From Aegilops tauschii subsp. strangulata (taxonomy: Eukaryota > Streptophyta > Magnoliopsida > Poales > Poaceae): a DNA stretch of 64,000 nt. The notes below the pieces were generated by a model. The model was not told the origin of the DNA. It saw only the letters and a program-made list of their open reading frames with translations, and made no database searches. Shown one piece after another: positions 46,750 to 58,005 of the stretch. The position numbers were made by a program, and so were the translations under genes. The first letter of the stretch is position 1; each line of letters begins with the position of its first letter. The stretch lies in NCBI RefSeq assembly GCF_002575655.3, contig NC_053037.3:505804544-505868543 (forward strand), read 5' to 3'.

Positions 46750-47628
46750 GATTCTGGGGCAGTACCACCGATCACCCTTCAGGACGAACCAGATACGGTC
46801 AGATGGGCGCTTACCAGTTCGGGCAAGTTCTCGGTTAACTCTCTGTACCGTAGGCTGTGTGAAGGGACGGCACAGCAGGCGCTCGCGGGGTTATGGAAAG
46901 CGCAGTTGCCCTTGAAGATCAAACTCTTCATGTGGCAATTGTTTCGCGATAAGTTGCCGACTTCCTTAAATGTGGGCAAACGCAACGGGCCAGCCACTGA
47001 CCTCTGCGCGTTGTGTGGGGAGCCTGAGGACGCTAGCCATGCGTTCTTCAGATGTTCCCTTGCTAGATTTGCTTGGAGCGCGGTCCGGGCGGCGGCTGGT
47101 GTTCAGTGGGATCCCAGATCGGCCGCAGAGCTTACTCACCTTTTAGATACGATACACGGAAGTGCTAAACGGGTGATGTGGAGATGTGTCGGGGCACTTC
47201 TCTGGACTATATGGCTTACTAGAAACAAATTTACTATTGAGGGTTGCTTCCCTTCGCATCCGGCTAACATCCTCTTCAAATGTAACCTTCTATTGCAGCA
47301 GTGGAGTCCGTTGGGGAGGCGCAGGGATACTGAGCTGACCAACACCGCTCAACAACGTTTGCTGCAAGTCTATGTGATGGCTAGGGAGCCTTGACTATGG
47401 TGCTGTCCATGGTCTCTTTTGTTGCTTGACGAGCCTGCGTGCTCTGTACGGGCTACGCCCTGTAATGCCTTTCTTTGGTTTGGTTAAGCTGCGCATAGAA
47501 CTTCCGATGATCCTTTCGCGTAGGCCGGATAGGCCTGTGGGGTGTGTTATGACTTGTTTCACGCTGCCGTTGTGGCTTTATTAATTTAAAGCCGGACGCG
47601 TCCGTGCGTCTTCGTTCTATAAAAAAAA
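46750..47628 (+). mobile_element. LINE 3' fragment: RT zinc-binding (zf-RVT) domain, 3' UTR, poly(A)
   Basis: An open frame from 46750 to TGA 47392-47394 reads WALTSSGKFSVNSLYRRL, LWKAQLPLKIKLFMWQ and LCALCGEPEDASHAFFRCS, the zf-RVT region at the end of plant LINE ORF2 proteins, with C-x2-C and H-x4-C pairs. A 3' UTR of about 230 bases and an A9 tract (47620-47628) follow. RT and endonuclease are missing, as expected of 5'-truncated LINE insertion. Upstream of 46750 an in-frame TAG ends the match. Confidence 0.85.
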
Positions 47629-48732
47629 ACTAATATGTGCATCCGATTTGGCAGCGCGGTGACCTCCCAACGGCAGGCAGTGGTCTCGCTCGTGACCTGC
47701 ATCCGCTCCGATCGGGTCAACTACGTACGTACGGCCGCATCTTCTTGCTCCGTAGGTTGCGCTCGTATGCCGGGATCTCCTCGACCGTGCGTAGTGGTGT
47801 AGATCTCGGCAGCTGACCGGGCGAGTGAAAGCAACGTCACTGTCACTGGGATTTCCGGGAGAAATTGACAACGTACGTACGTCCCTTTTCCCGCATGGCT
47901 TCGGAGCCACGGCCGGATCTGGATGGTTTCTAGTAACGCCGTACGCGATCCCTAATTACCCATCACATGCTCAATTACTGCCATCTTTTGGGCACATGTT
48001 CCATGGCTTGCCCACCTGGTGTATTATTGGTGCGCTCAGTCGGATTTAGAACGAGCGAAGGATGTTTCACGACTTCGATCTGAAAACCCCCAAAAGCTTA
48101 ACACGTGCTCCGTGATCTCATGTTCTTAACACCTGCATGGCTGCATTGAACCGTGGCTCGCACGCCGGCCCCCCACCGGAACCCAACAAAATCGGGCTCG
48201 TTTGCGTACGTACGTACGCGTGCCCTCGTCGTCTCGGCCGTCGCCACCAACGTCTACACGGCCGCGCAACGGCGCCACTTCCCAACCACCGCCGACGGTG
48301 AAATCCGCCGGATACGGCGGTGGATTGGACCCGTACTAGTGGAATCTAGCACTACCACTACTAATCTACTGCCCTGCAACCAATCAGTCTCCCACGCTGC
48401 GCATGCACTGCAAATTGTGGGGGCGGCATGTGCGGGATATCCTTTTTTTTATAACATGTGCGGGATATCTTCGATTGCAGCACGGGTGGTCCGATCCGGT
48501 TGGAGATTACAATGATGATGGCCAACTTGTTAATCCCAAACGGGCCTTTCCGTTAGAGACTAGACTAGGCGATGGAGAGACGAAGACACCGAGAGAGAGA
48601 AAGAGAGAGAGAGACACAGAGAGAGAGAGAGACCTGGCTGGCCAAGTGGCCATCGATCGGGCCGTACGTCAAATCCCCCACTGGGTTCTACGTATAATAC
48701 GCGTACTAGCACATCACGGCGTTCCTCTTGCT
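47629..48732. other. Unassigned GC-moderate spacer with GA tract
   Basis: About 1.1 kb with no recognised gene. It has CGTACGTACG words (47724-47735, 47871-47882, 48204-48219) and a GA microsatellite (about 48588-48634). Short frames exist but none resembles a known protein. Confidence 0.5.
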
Positions 48733-49588
48733 TCAGGCTGCAGGTGGGACTAGCGGTGGGAGTCCCACCACAAGCCCACTTAGTCCCAGTATAGTTTGAT
48801 TCGAAATAGTGGACATCCCATCTAAACTTGCACAAATTAGGTGGGGAAAGTGGGATCCCACTTCAGAAAACTGCACTTTACACTGTCAACACGGCCCGTT
48901 GGTTCAGACGAACCTCTTCCAGGCGTGGGGAATCGAGAAGCCCCGGTTCAGAAGAACCTCTTCCAGGCACGTGGACAAGGTAGCTCACCATGGCGACGTA
49001 CGGCTAAGCATGAGGCATGGAGGAGATCACCTGCGCGGCGGAGCCTGACCTCATCTCTACCTACGTTGCGCAACGAACAGGTGCTGCTGCAGGTCTTCAC
49101 CGGCACGGAGCCGATCGAGGCGTCAATCCCCATCGATATCCTCCGCCGCGCCGGCGCCGGCGTCACCGTCGCTTCCGCTGGCGACGCCCTTCTCGTCGAC
49201 ACCATCCAATCTCCCACTTCAGAATCGTCGCCGACGTGCTTCTGGCCGACTACGCCGCCGATAACTACGACCTCATCATCCTCCCCGTACGCATGCATAT
49301 GCATATTTACACGTACCGATAGACCTTCCGCCGAATCTCATGCTCTGCGCTCGCCTGGCGCGCGGTTCTCGGATGTTCTGCGAGTGACGCAGGGAGGTGT
49401 TCCCGGCGCGGCGAATCTCGGCGGCTGCGTGTCGCTGGACCAGAGAGCTAGCGGGTGAAATGGGATCCCAGCGGGTTAAACGGGATAGCCCACTTATTTT
49501 TTATGTTGTCCCACGGGTGCCCACTAAGATGATTAAGTCGGATGGGCTAAGTAAGTCCCACTTAAGCCCACTCCCATTTGCAGCCTGA
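48733..49588. mobile_element. hAT-like element carrying a host gene fragment, 856 bp
   Basis: The ends TCAGGCTGCAGGTGGGA (48733-48749) and, inverted, TCAGGCTGCAAATGGGA (49572-49588) match at 15 of 17 bases. Both sides carry the 8-bp duplication CTCTTGCT (48725-48732 and 49589-49596), the hAT hallmark. No transposase is inside. Instead the right half holds a DJ-1/PfpI gene fragment with an intron. The GGGAGTCCCACCACAAGCCCAC and AAGTCCCACTTAAGCCCAC segments continue imperfect subterminal inversion. Confidence 0.8.
49081..49458 (+). pseudogene. DJ-1/PfpI (ThiJ) family gene fragment with intron
   Basis: Exon part 1 reads VFTGTEPIEASIPIDILRRA and GVTVASAGDALLVDT, then after a frame change near 49204-49217 RIVADVLLADYAADNYDLII-LP, ending at a GT donor (49287). 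The acceptor AG at 49391-49392 opens part 2, GGVPGAANLGGCVSLD, then TGA at 49456-49458. This is the N-terminal half of a plant DJ-1 domain; the nucleophile Cys region normally further on is absent. DJ-1 proteins act in glyoxal and oxidative-stress defence. The retained intron shows capture from genomic DNA. The frame change and truncation rule out a working protein. Confidence 0.8.
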
Positions 49589-49596
49589 CTCTTGCT

Positions 49597-50395
49597 CCAT
49601 TTAGGCCCGTGCTTCCCAACCCCGGCTATGACTCCAGCTCGTCCCGCCGATGCTCGATGGTCACCTATGCAGCCTGCGTCCAAATCGCACGTCGTCCATC
49701 TAAAAGCTGCACGTACGCACGCACGCACGCACCGCTGGCTGGCATAGTGGCTTGTGTGTTTTTGGTACGGTGCGTGCAACGTGGTGGCTTCAAACAAAGC
49801 ATCCTCGGAACAGAGCCTGAGCCACGTACGTGACGGACGGTGGTACCAGACGCCGATGATGAGGCGGAACGGACCTCGGTCGTGTTTCCTTTCAATTTCG
49901 CCACCATCCAATCTCCCACTTCGCACATGCATACCGGAAGAATCCAGGCCGCGCCCCGCCATTGACTCATCGCAACCTGCGTCTCCACGGAATATTATGA
50001 ACATATCTTGATCCCGGAGGTAATAATATACTAGTACTACGTGCTGCGTGTCGCCAGCATGACCAAGGGACAGAAGAAGAGTTTGGTGACTCATCGGCCA
50101 GCGAGACGGACAGGTGGCGACATGGGCACGCCGTAGTGATGCCGCCGGTTCGTACGGACAGTCAGTTAAACGCCGTATACTCGTTATTCGCCGATCATTC
50201 ACGTGCCGCCACGCAACAGGTTAAAAAGGAACCACATGCATGATCGAATCATGCAGAACCCAAACACGGTTCTCGTCGCCACAGTCCCATCTGCTCTCAC
50301 AAATCCAAACTCTTCATTTGATATATATACATAATAAAGCAGTACATCAAAATACATTGCTGAACGACATATTGTGACGAAGAGAAAGTCTGGAC
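49597..50395. other. Unassigned spacer
   Basis: About 800 bases without a recognised gene. A 20-base stretch at 49903-49922 is identical to 49201-49220 inside the hAT-like element. CACGTG lies at 50201-50206. The long minus-strand frame here lacks family resemblance. Confidence 0.45.
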
Positions 50396-50725
50396 TTTAG
50401 AGCATCTATAACCGGACCTCTCAAACCCGTCTCATACGCCCGGGCGGGCCGCCCGGTCATGATTTTTTTATCCAGACGGACGCCTCAAACGGGTCTTAAA
50501 CGCCTGGGCTGACCGACACCCCTCATATCCAGTCCAAATATGAGGCAGATATGGGGAGCCCGGGCGTGCCCGGGCACGGCCGCCAACCCCGCTGCAGGTC
50601 GTAGCGGTCCCACCTACAGCGACAGAAGCTCCTCTATCTTTCATCGGTGCAACCAAATTTTAGCCCCACATTGTCGGCCGAGGCGGACGCCGCCCGGCTT
50701 AAATAGCTACGCCAGCGGATGGCGG
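50396..50725 (+). other. Possible short DNA-element segment
   Basis: Starts TTTAGAGCATCTATAACC, similar to the inverted end at 8035-8052, and continues with CCTCAAAC/GGGCGGGCCGCCCGG words seen in many grass repeats. No inverted partner or TSD was found, so class and limits are open. Confidence 0.3.
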
Positions 50726-51238
50726 CAAGCTTGGTTGTTGTTGTGTAGGTCTATCGATTCTGGCATGTGTGATCGAGATACATTTGACACTAGATTGCAT
50801 TTCATTGACTGATGATTGTTCATCGAGTGTCAAGTCTGTCTCGATCATATACATTGATACCTCTACTACAATGACAGTAGATTTTTATTTTGTTTTCATG
50901 CATGGACGTGATTCAAAAAAGGCAAGCCGACACCAATGTTCCCTTTGAGAAGGATATAGACCCTGACTATAAATCTTCTGTGTGATAAACTTAGAAAATT
51001 CATAGTAAGAGTCCATATCCTTAACAAAGGATGTAATGATGTCAGAAGCTTGTCCCTTCTAGACTACCCAGATATTTAAGCTGGTCGACTAGCTCATCAG
51101 TCGGCGAGGTCGGACTAATACATGTGTGAAAATGTTAAGTATGAGCAATTTTTGGTGCCCAGCCGGCCCAAGACGGACAAGATGATCGACGTGCATGGCC
51201 CTGCATGTAACAAATGTTTTGAAAATAGGATACGTGGT
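50726..51238. other. Unassigned spacer
   Basis: About 500 bases, AT-moderate, no recognised feature up to the R1 LTR. Confidence 0.45.
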
Positions 51239-51712
51239 TGTTGATGGAGTCCTGGATTAAGGGGTCCTCGGGCGTCCGGCCTATGTGACGTGGGCCGAAC
51301 TGATGGGCCATGGAGATACAAGATAGAAGACTTCCTCCCGTGTCCGGATGGGACTCTCCTTTGCGTGGATGGCAAGCTTGGCGTCCGGATATGAAGATTC
51401 CTTCCTCTGTAAACCGACTCTGTACAAACTCTAGGCCCCTCCGGTGTCTATATAAACCAGAGGGTTTAGTCGTAGAGGCAATCATAATCAGACAGGCTAG
51501 ACTTCTAGGGTTTAGCCATTACGATCTCGTGGTAGATCAACTCTTGTAATCCTCATATTCATCAAGATCAATCAAGCAGGAAGTAGGGTATTACCTCCGT
51601 CGAGAGGGCCCGAACCTAGGTAAACATCGTGTCCCCCGTGTCATGTTACCATCGACCTTAGACGCGCAGTTCGGGACCCCCTACCCTAGATCCGCCAGTT
51701 TTGACACCGACA
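51239..51712 (+). repeat. R1 5' LTR (about 474 bp)
   Basis: Starts TGTTGATGGAGTCCTGG (or 3 bases later at TGATGG) and ends TTTTGACACCGACA before a primer-like TTGGTGCTTTCACTGAGAG. TCTATATAAA at 51448-51456 is a clear TATA box, so transcription would start near 51480. Confidence 0.8.
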
Positions 51713-51759
51713 TTGGTGCTTTCACTGAGAGTTCCGCTGTGTCGTCATCAGAAGGTTCG

Positions 51760-54306
51760 ATGGTTCCGTCCATCATCTACAACAATACTGCCCTGTGGGA
51801 GGTCTTTCTCCCCGGCCAGATCTTTGTGTTCGGCGGCTTCGCACTGCGGGCCAACTCGCTTGGCCATCTAGAGCAGATCGAGAGCTATGCCCCAGGTCAC
51901 CAGATTAGTTTTGGAAATCTGGATTATGTCGCTGATACCCGAGGAGATTTGATCTTCCAAGGGTTCACGACCCCAACCTCCGCTCTGGCCTTAGATCCGG
52001 AGCGCATCGCCAGGTTCGAAGATGGGATTCTTGAGCCCGCCGGACTATCTGCGGCCACTAAGCCCAGTACGGGAGAGCCGGAGGAAGTAGCGTCGCTGGC
52101 ACCCATCAGGAAGCCGGACCCTTCTCCGGACACTGGCTCCGAACCCTCGGAGTCAGCATCGTCTGAGCTCGGCCAAGTCTCCTTCCCGCCGTACTCCATG
52201 GACTCTTTTCTCCCTGGCCAAACCTCGCCTTTAAGCGAGGCTCTGGACTTGATGCGATCCCTCGTCATTACAGAGGAGCAACGTCCGAACTATGCCCAGC
52301 CCGGACTAGGGGCTGAGAGCGGGGAATTTTACGTCTCACCCACCACCCACTTTATAGCCACTGTCGAGGACTTAACCGACATGCTTGATTACGGCTCCGA
52401 AGACATCAACAGTATGGACGACGATGCCGGAGAAGAGCAGGCCCAAAACCCACCATTTACCGGACGCTGGACGACCACCACTTCGTATGACGTGTACATG
52501 GTGGATACACCCAAAGTGGGTAACGACGATAACGAGAAGAACCCATTCGAGGATAAACCTCCTGAGATACAACCAAAGCGCCGACGTCAGCGGTGCCGCT
52601 CTAAATCACGCCATGAAAAAGACAGCAATACCGGCACGAGAGACAACAATACACCGGACGATGCCGAAGACCAAGAAGAACCCGTCGAGCCAACCTCTGA
52701 ACAGGATGATCGGGAAGACGGGCAAGTTAGCCCTGACGAGCAGGCCGTAAACGAAGACTCGGAGGACAACAATTATCTTCCACTCTCTGAGGATGAGGTG
52801 AGCCTCGGCAACGAAGACTTTATCGTGCCCGAGGATCCTCTCGAGCAGGAGCGCTTTAAGCGCCGGCTAATAGCCACTCCAAGGAGCCTGAAAAAGAAGC
52901 AGCAGTAACTTCAAGCTAATCAAGACCTACTCAACGACAAGTGGACTAATGTCCTGGCAGCCGAGGAATACGGCCTCGAGCGCCCAACCAAAAGTTACCC
53001 GAAGCGTAAATTGCTACCTCAATTTGATGATGAGGCACTGGAGCCCGTACCATCAGCGCATAACGCGGCCGACCGACCACCACGCGGCCGGGGCAAAACG
53101 GCAACTCAAGCCGAACACCAGCCCATACCACCTCGCCATCAAGGTAGAGACACAACAGCTCGGGGATATACATATGACCTACGGCAGGACCTGGAAAATA
53201 GGGCATGTCAGACCAGATCGATCTACCGATCGCGGGGGCATGCCCCGACGCGCGACGACGGATATCTAGCTGGACATAACCACGTCCGAGCCGAAAACCG
53301 CAGACAGACTCCATCCGAGCTACGTCGTGATTTGGCCCGATATAGAGGCACCGCACACCCCCTCTGCTTCACTGATGAAGTAATGGAGCACGAATTCCTA
53401 GAAGGGGTTAAACCCGTGAATATCGAATTATATGATGGAACAACAGATCCCGCGGTATGGATTGAGGACTTTCTTCTCCATATTCATATGGCCCGCGGCG
53501 ATTATCTTCATGCCATCAAATACCTTCCGCTAAAACTCAAGGGACCAGGTCGGCACTGGTTAAACAGCCTGCCCGAAAACTCAATTGGCAGCTAGGAGGA
53601 CTTGGAAGACGCCTTCCGCGACAACTTCCAAGGTACATACGTCCGACCTCCGGATGCCGATGACTTAAGTCACACAGTCCAACAACCCGGAGAGTCAGCC
53701 AGGAAATTCTGGACTAGGTTCCTAACTAAAAAGAACCAGATCGTCGACTATCTGGATGCCGAAGCCCTAGCGGCCTTTAAGCATAGCATCCGCGACGAAT
53801 GGCTCGCCCGACACCTCGGCCAGGAAAAGCCAAAGTCCATGGAAGCCCTCACGGCACTTATGACCCGCTTTTGCGCGGGCGAAGATAGCTGGCTAGCCCG
53901 TAGCAATAATAATGCAAGCGAACCTGGCACCTCTGAAGCCAGAAATAGCAACGGCAAGCCCAGACGCAAGAGGCACAAGCGCCGAAGCAACGGTGATAAT
54001 ACCGATGACACGACGGTCAACGCCGGATTCAGTGGCTCCAAGTCCGGCCAGCAGAAGAAGCCATTTAATAGAAACAATCCGGGATCATCCAGCTTGGACC
54101 GCATACTCGATCGTCCATGTCAGATCCACGGCACCCCCGATAAACCAGCCAATCGTACCCACACAAGCTGTTGGGTCTTTAAACAGGCCGGCAAGTTAAA
54201 TACCAAGAACAAGGAGAAAGGGTCGCAAAGTGAGGACGATGACGAGGAGCCCCGTCCGCCGAGCACAGGGGGCCAGAAGAAGTTTCCCCCCAAGTTAAAA
54301 CAGTGA
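51760..54306 (+). pseudogene. R1 gag
   Basis: One reading phase from ATG 51760 to 54306 is broken by TAA at 52906-52908 and TAG at 53593-53595 (a Trp-type position). The N-terminal 380 residues are acidic and low in complexity; the Retrotrans_gag core follows (YDGTTDPAVWIEDFLLHIHM, LKLKGPGRHWLNSLP, FRDNFQGTYVRP, SARKFWTRFLTKKNQIVDYL). Near the end are a basic patch (PRRKRHKRRS) and a Cys/His cluster (CQIHGTPDKPANRTHTSC). It would form the particle shell. The first stop may separate a spacer region from the gag core, but both look like decay. Confidence 0.82.
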
Positions 54307-55031
54307 GCATGATATACGTTACCCATATCCCCAAGAGGGAGCGCAAACGCGCGCTCAGGGACGTCTATGCGATAGAGCCAGTCGCCCCAAAATTCAACCC
54401 ATGGTCCTCCTGCCCGATCACTTTCGATCGCAGGGACCATTCGACCAGTATCTGTCATGGCGGTTCAGCCGCACTGGTCCTCGACCCAATCATTGATGGA
54501 TTCCGCCTCACGCGAGTCCTCATGGACGGTGGCAGCAGCCTCAACCTGCTCTATCAGGATACAGTCCGCAAGATGGGCATCGATCCATCAAGGATCAAGC
54601 CCACAAAAACTACCTTTAAAGGAGTAATACCAGGTGTAGAGGCCTGCTGCACGGGTTCAATCACATTGGAAGTCTTCTTCGGATCTCCGGACAACTTCCG
54701 AAGCGAGGACTTGATCTTCGATATAGTCCCCTTCCGCAGTGGCTATCACGCGCTGCCCGGATGAACTGCATTTGCTCGATTCAATGTGGTGCCACACTAT
54801 GCCTATCTCAAACTTAAACTCAAGATGCCCAGACCACGCGGTGTCATAACAGTCAATGGAAACACTGAACGGTCCCTCCGTACTGAGGAGCACACCGCGG
54901 CCCTAGCAGCGGAAGTACAGAGCGGCCTTATCAAGCAGAATATTAATTCAGCGGCCAAGCTCCCGGACACTGCCAAACGAGTCCGGACTACTCCGCATCT
55001 TGACAGTCCAGCTCGTCAGAAGTTCGACTAG
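54303..55031 (+). pseudogene. R1 protease
   Basis: The frame is one base off from gag, the change lying in the A-run before 54300. It reads MSMIYVTHIPKRERKRALRD, a linker, then the aspartic protease active site LMDGGSSLNLLY (D-G-G type) and a second conserved part (DLIFDIVPFRSGYHALPG). TGA at 54762-54764 sits where relatives have Arg; the same phase continues to 55031 (PHYAYLKLKLKMP). The protease would mature gag. No RT follows. Confidence 0.82.
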
Positions 55032-55941
55032 CAATTCGGCCTCCATCTCAGTCCCGACCAAACAGCGGCATACGTACCGCGCGTACATAACTACGCACTC
55101 AAGATACCATGGGCAAAGACGGAGGCACAACTTGATCGTGGTCCATAATACGGCTCGACCTTCCTCGGCCACACTTACTTTCTGTTTTCTTTTTATCATT
55201 TTTATGTTTCTTTTCCACAGGCCCCTCACGATGGCCTGATCATCGACCCTTTCGAAGGATGGACACACCAAGGCGGCAAGCAGCATAGACGTGTGGGGGA
55301 ATCTCTAGTGGCTCTTCTTGACGATCACTCTACTTGTTTTCAGGACCCGCACGCAGCTCCCCCTTGATCTCGGCATGTTAAATACCCCTGTTGCCTATCG
55401 CACTATTTGTACGAATACGCTTTGACGTATTAATCAAATTATAATAGAAACAGTTTGCAGCCCAACTTATGTGGCACTGGCTTACTACTTCATTTTATTT
55501 CGATATTCTTATCGATTGGACCCGTACACTTTGGTACGCTTTAATTCTCCAGGGGCTTCATTGCGCTCCGTACTATGGCAACAAAGTCTGAACACTTTTT
55601 ACAGTATAGTTCGGCACCCCGAATTTAGCATTATATGCATCGGCTCCGAATCATGTCTTTGGTCAATAGTTGGGTTGCCCGGCTCCTGTGCTTGCTACCT
55701 TACATTCCGTCCTATCGGCTAGGGTTCGCTGCGCTAAACACCTCCTTCAAGGACCAAACTCTTGGATCAAGAGTGTTTAGGTTTCAACCCATACTACCTA
55801 CATGGGGGCTGAAGCCCACGACTGACCAACTCTCAGATTTAATAAAACGGCCGCACAGGAGGCGAAATTTTAATAAACAACAAGCATTATATTACATATC
55901 GGCTTTGTTTCATAATACAGGACGGGATAACATGAATATAT
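55032..55941 (+). other. R1 non-coding interior
   Basis: About 900 bases between protease and the antisense ORF, with T-rich words (TTTCTGTTTTCTTTTTATC) at about 55180. RT and integrase would be expected here in a full gypsy element; none is seen. Confidence 0.7.
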
Positions 55942-56362
55942 TCATTCAAAGATAATGTCTTTTGCGCACTGGCCCTCTACAATGCGGGATCCCTCCAGGA
56001 CATCATCAAAATACCGCTCGGGCGTACGGTGCTCCTTGCCCGCGGGCGGTCCCTCGGTCGCGAGCTTGAAGGCGTTCATCTTCGCCCACTGCACCTTGAC
56101 AGGGGCGAAGGCCATCCGCGCACCTTCGATGTAGACCGACCGCTTGATGGCATCAAGCCGAGGGCAGGCATTGACCAGCCGCTTCACGAGCCCGAAGTAG
56201 CTACTGGGTATGGCTTCGGCAGGCCATAGACGGATTATCAAATCCTTCATGGCCAATTCGGCCACCCTATGCAGTTCGTTCAGCTGTTTCAGCTGATCGC
56301 TAAAGGGCACCGGATGCTCTAGCGCAAGGTATTGCGGCCAGAACAGCTTCTCCGTTGAGCTC
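55942..56362 (-). pseudogene. R1 antisense ORF, interrupted by W1
   Basis: The minus-strand frame reads STEKLFWPQYLALEHPVPF, MKDLIIRLWPAEAIPSSYFG, CPRLDAIKRSVYIEGARM and RTPERYFDDVLEG, ending at a stop at 55942. Its upstream part lies beyond W1 at 63862-63904 (VADAAEFFRAEEGS) and joins in frame when W1 and one 5-bp copy are skipped; C2 then breaks it again. Protein-like composition and similar frames in other grass gypsy elements indicate a conserved antisense gene. Its function is unknown; it is not gag, pol or envelope. Confidence 0.7.
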
Positions 56363-57881
56363 TGATACGTCTCCGTCGTATCTATAAGTTTTGATTGTTC
56401 CATGCCAATATTCTATAACTTTCATATACTTTTGGCAACTTTTTATACTATTTTTGGGGACTAACATATTGATCCAGTGCCTAGTGCCAGTTCCTGTTTG
56501 TTGCATGTTTTTGTTTCGCAGAATATCCATATCAAACGGAGTCCAAACGGGATAAAAACGGATGGAGATTATTTTTGGAATATTCAGAGAATATGGGAAG
56601 GAAAATCCACGCGAGATGGTGCTCGAGGGAGGCACGAGGCAGGGGGGCGCGCCCCACCCCCTGGGCGCGCCCCTGACCCTCGTGGGCCCCCCGTAAGGCG
56701 GTTGATGCCCTACTTCAGCCGCAAGAAAGCTAATTTTTAGGAAAAAATCACAGCGAAGGTTTCAGTCCAATCGGAGTTACGGATCTCCATATATATACGA
56801 AACAGTGAAAGGGCAGCCAGAAAGAACGCAGAAACAGAGAGAGACAGATCCAATCTCGGAGGGGCTATCGCCCCTCCCACGCCATGGAGGCCAAGGACCA
56901 GAGGGGAAACCCTTCTCCCATCTAGGGAGGAGGTCAAGGAAGAAGAAGACGAAGGGCCCCCCTCTCCCTTTCTCTTCCGGTGGCGCCGGAACGCTGCCGT
57001 GGCCATCATCATCACCGCAATCTTCACCAACAACTTCACCGCCATCATCACCAACTCTTCCCCCCTCTATGCAGCGGTGTAACCTCTCTCTTACCCGTTG
57101 TAATCCCTACTTAAACATGGTGTTCAACGTTATATATTATTTCCCAATGATGTATGGCTATCCTATGATGTTTGAGTAGATCCGTTTTGTCCTATGGGCT
57201 ATTTGATGATCAAGATTGGTTTGAGTTGCATGTTTTATTATTGGTGCTGTCCTATGGTGCTCTCCGTGTCACGCAAGCGTGAGGGATTCCCACTGTAGGG
57301 TTTGCAATATGTTCATGATTTGCTTATGGTGGCTGGCGTGAGTGACAGAAGCACAGACCCGAGTAAGTAGGTTGTTTGCGTATGGGATAAATGGGACTTG
57401 ATGCTTTAAGGCTATGGATGGGTTTTACCTTAATGATCTTTAGTAGTTGCGGATGCTTGCTAGAGTTCCAATCATAAGTGCATATGATCCAAGTAGAGAA
57501 CGTATGTTAGCTTATGCCTCTCCCTCAAATAAAATTGCACTAGTGATTACCAGTCTAGTTATCGATTGCCTAGGGACAAATAACTTTCTCTTGACAACAA
57601 GCTCTCTACTAAAACTAATTTAGTTGTGTCTTCATCTAAACAGCCCCTAGCTTTTATTTACTCGCTCTTTATTATTTTGCAAACCTATCCAAAAACACCT
57701 ACAAAGTACTTCTAGTTTCATACTTGTTCTAGGTAAAGCGAACGTCAAGCGTGCGTAAAGTTGTATCGGTGGTCGATAGAACTTGAGGGAATATTTGTTC
57801 TACCTTTAGCTCCTCGTTGGGTTCGACACTCTTACTTATCGAAAGAGGCTACAATTGATCCCCTATACTTGTGGGTTATCA
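56363..57881 (+). repeat. W1 5' LTR (1,519 bp)
   Basis: Edges TGATACGTCTCC and GGGTTATCA; nearly identical to 62330-63861. ATATCCATATCAAACGGAGT and following bases resemble the S1 LTR, showing common descent. Confidence 0.94.
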
Positions 57882-57892
57882 AGACCTTTTTC

Positions 57893-57910
57893 TGGCGCCG
57901 TTGCCGGGGA
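57893..57910 (+). other. W1 primer-binding site (Athila type)
   Basis: TGGCGCCGTTGCCGGGGA begins 11 bases after the 5' LTR and is identical to the S1 site. Confidence 0.88.
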
Positions 57911-58005
57911 GCAATAGCGTGGGGTGAATATTCTCGTGTGTGCTTGTTTGCTTTATCACTAAGTAATTTTTATTTGCCATTCTTAGTTGTTCTCTATCTT
58001 TAGTT

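Noticed and set aside
49081..49458. A functional host DJ-1 gene
   Set aside because: Frame change, truncation before the nucleophile Cys region, no start in frame, and enclosure in a TE with TSDs.
49501..50202. 233-codon minus-strand frame
   Set aside because: It crosses the right end of the hAT-like element and has no recognisable domain or codon signal.
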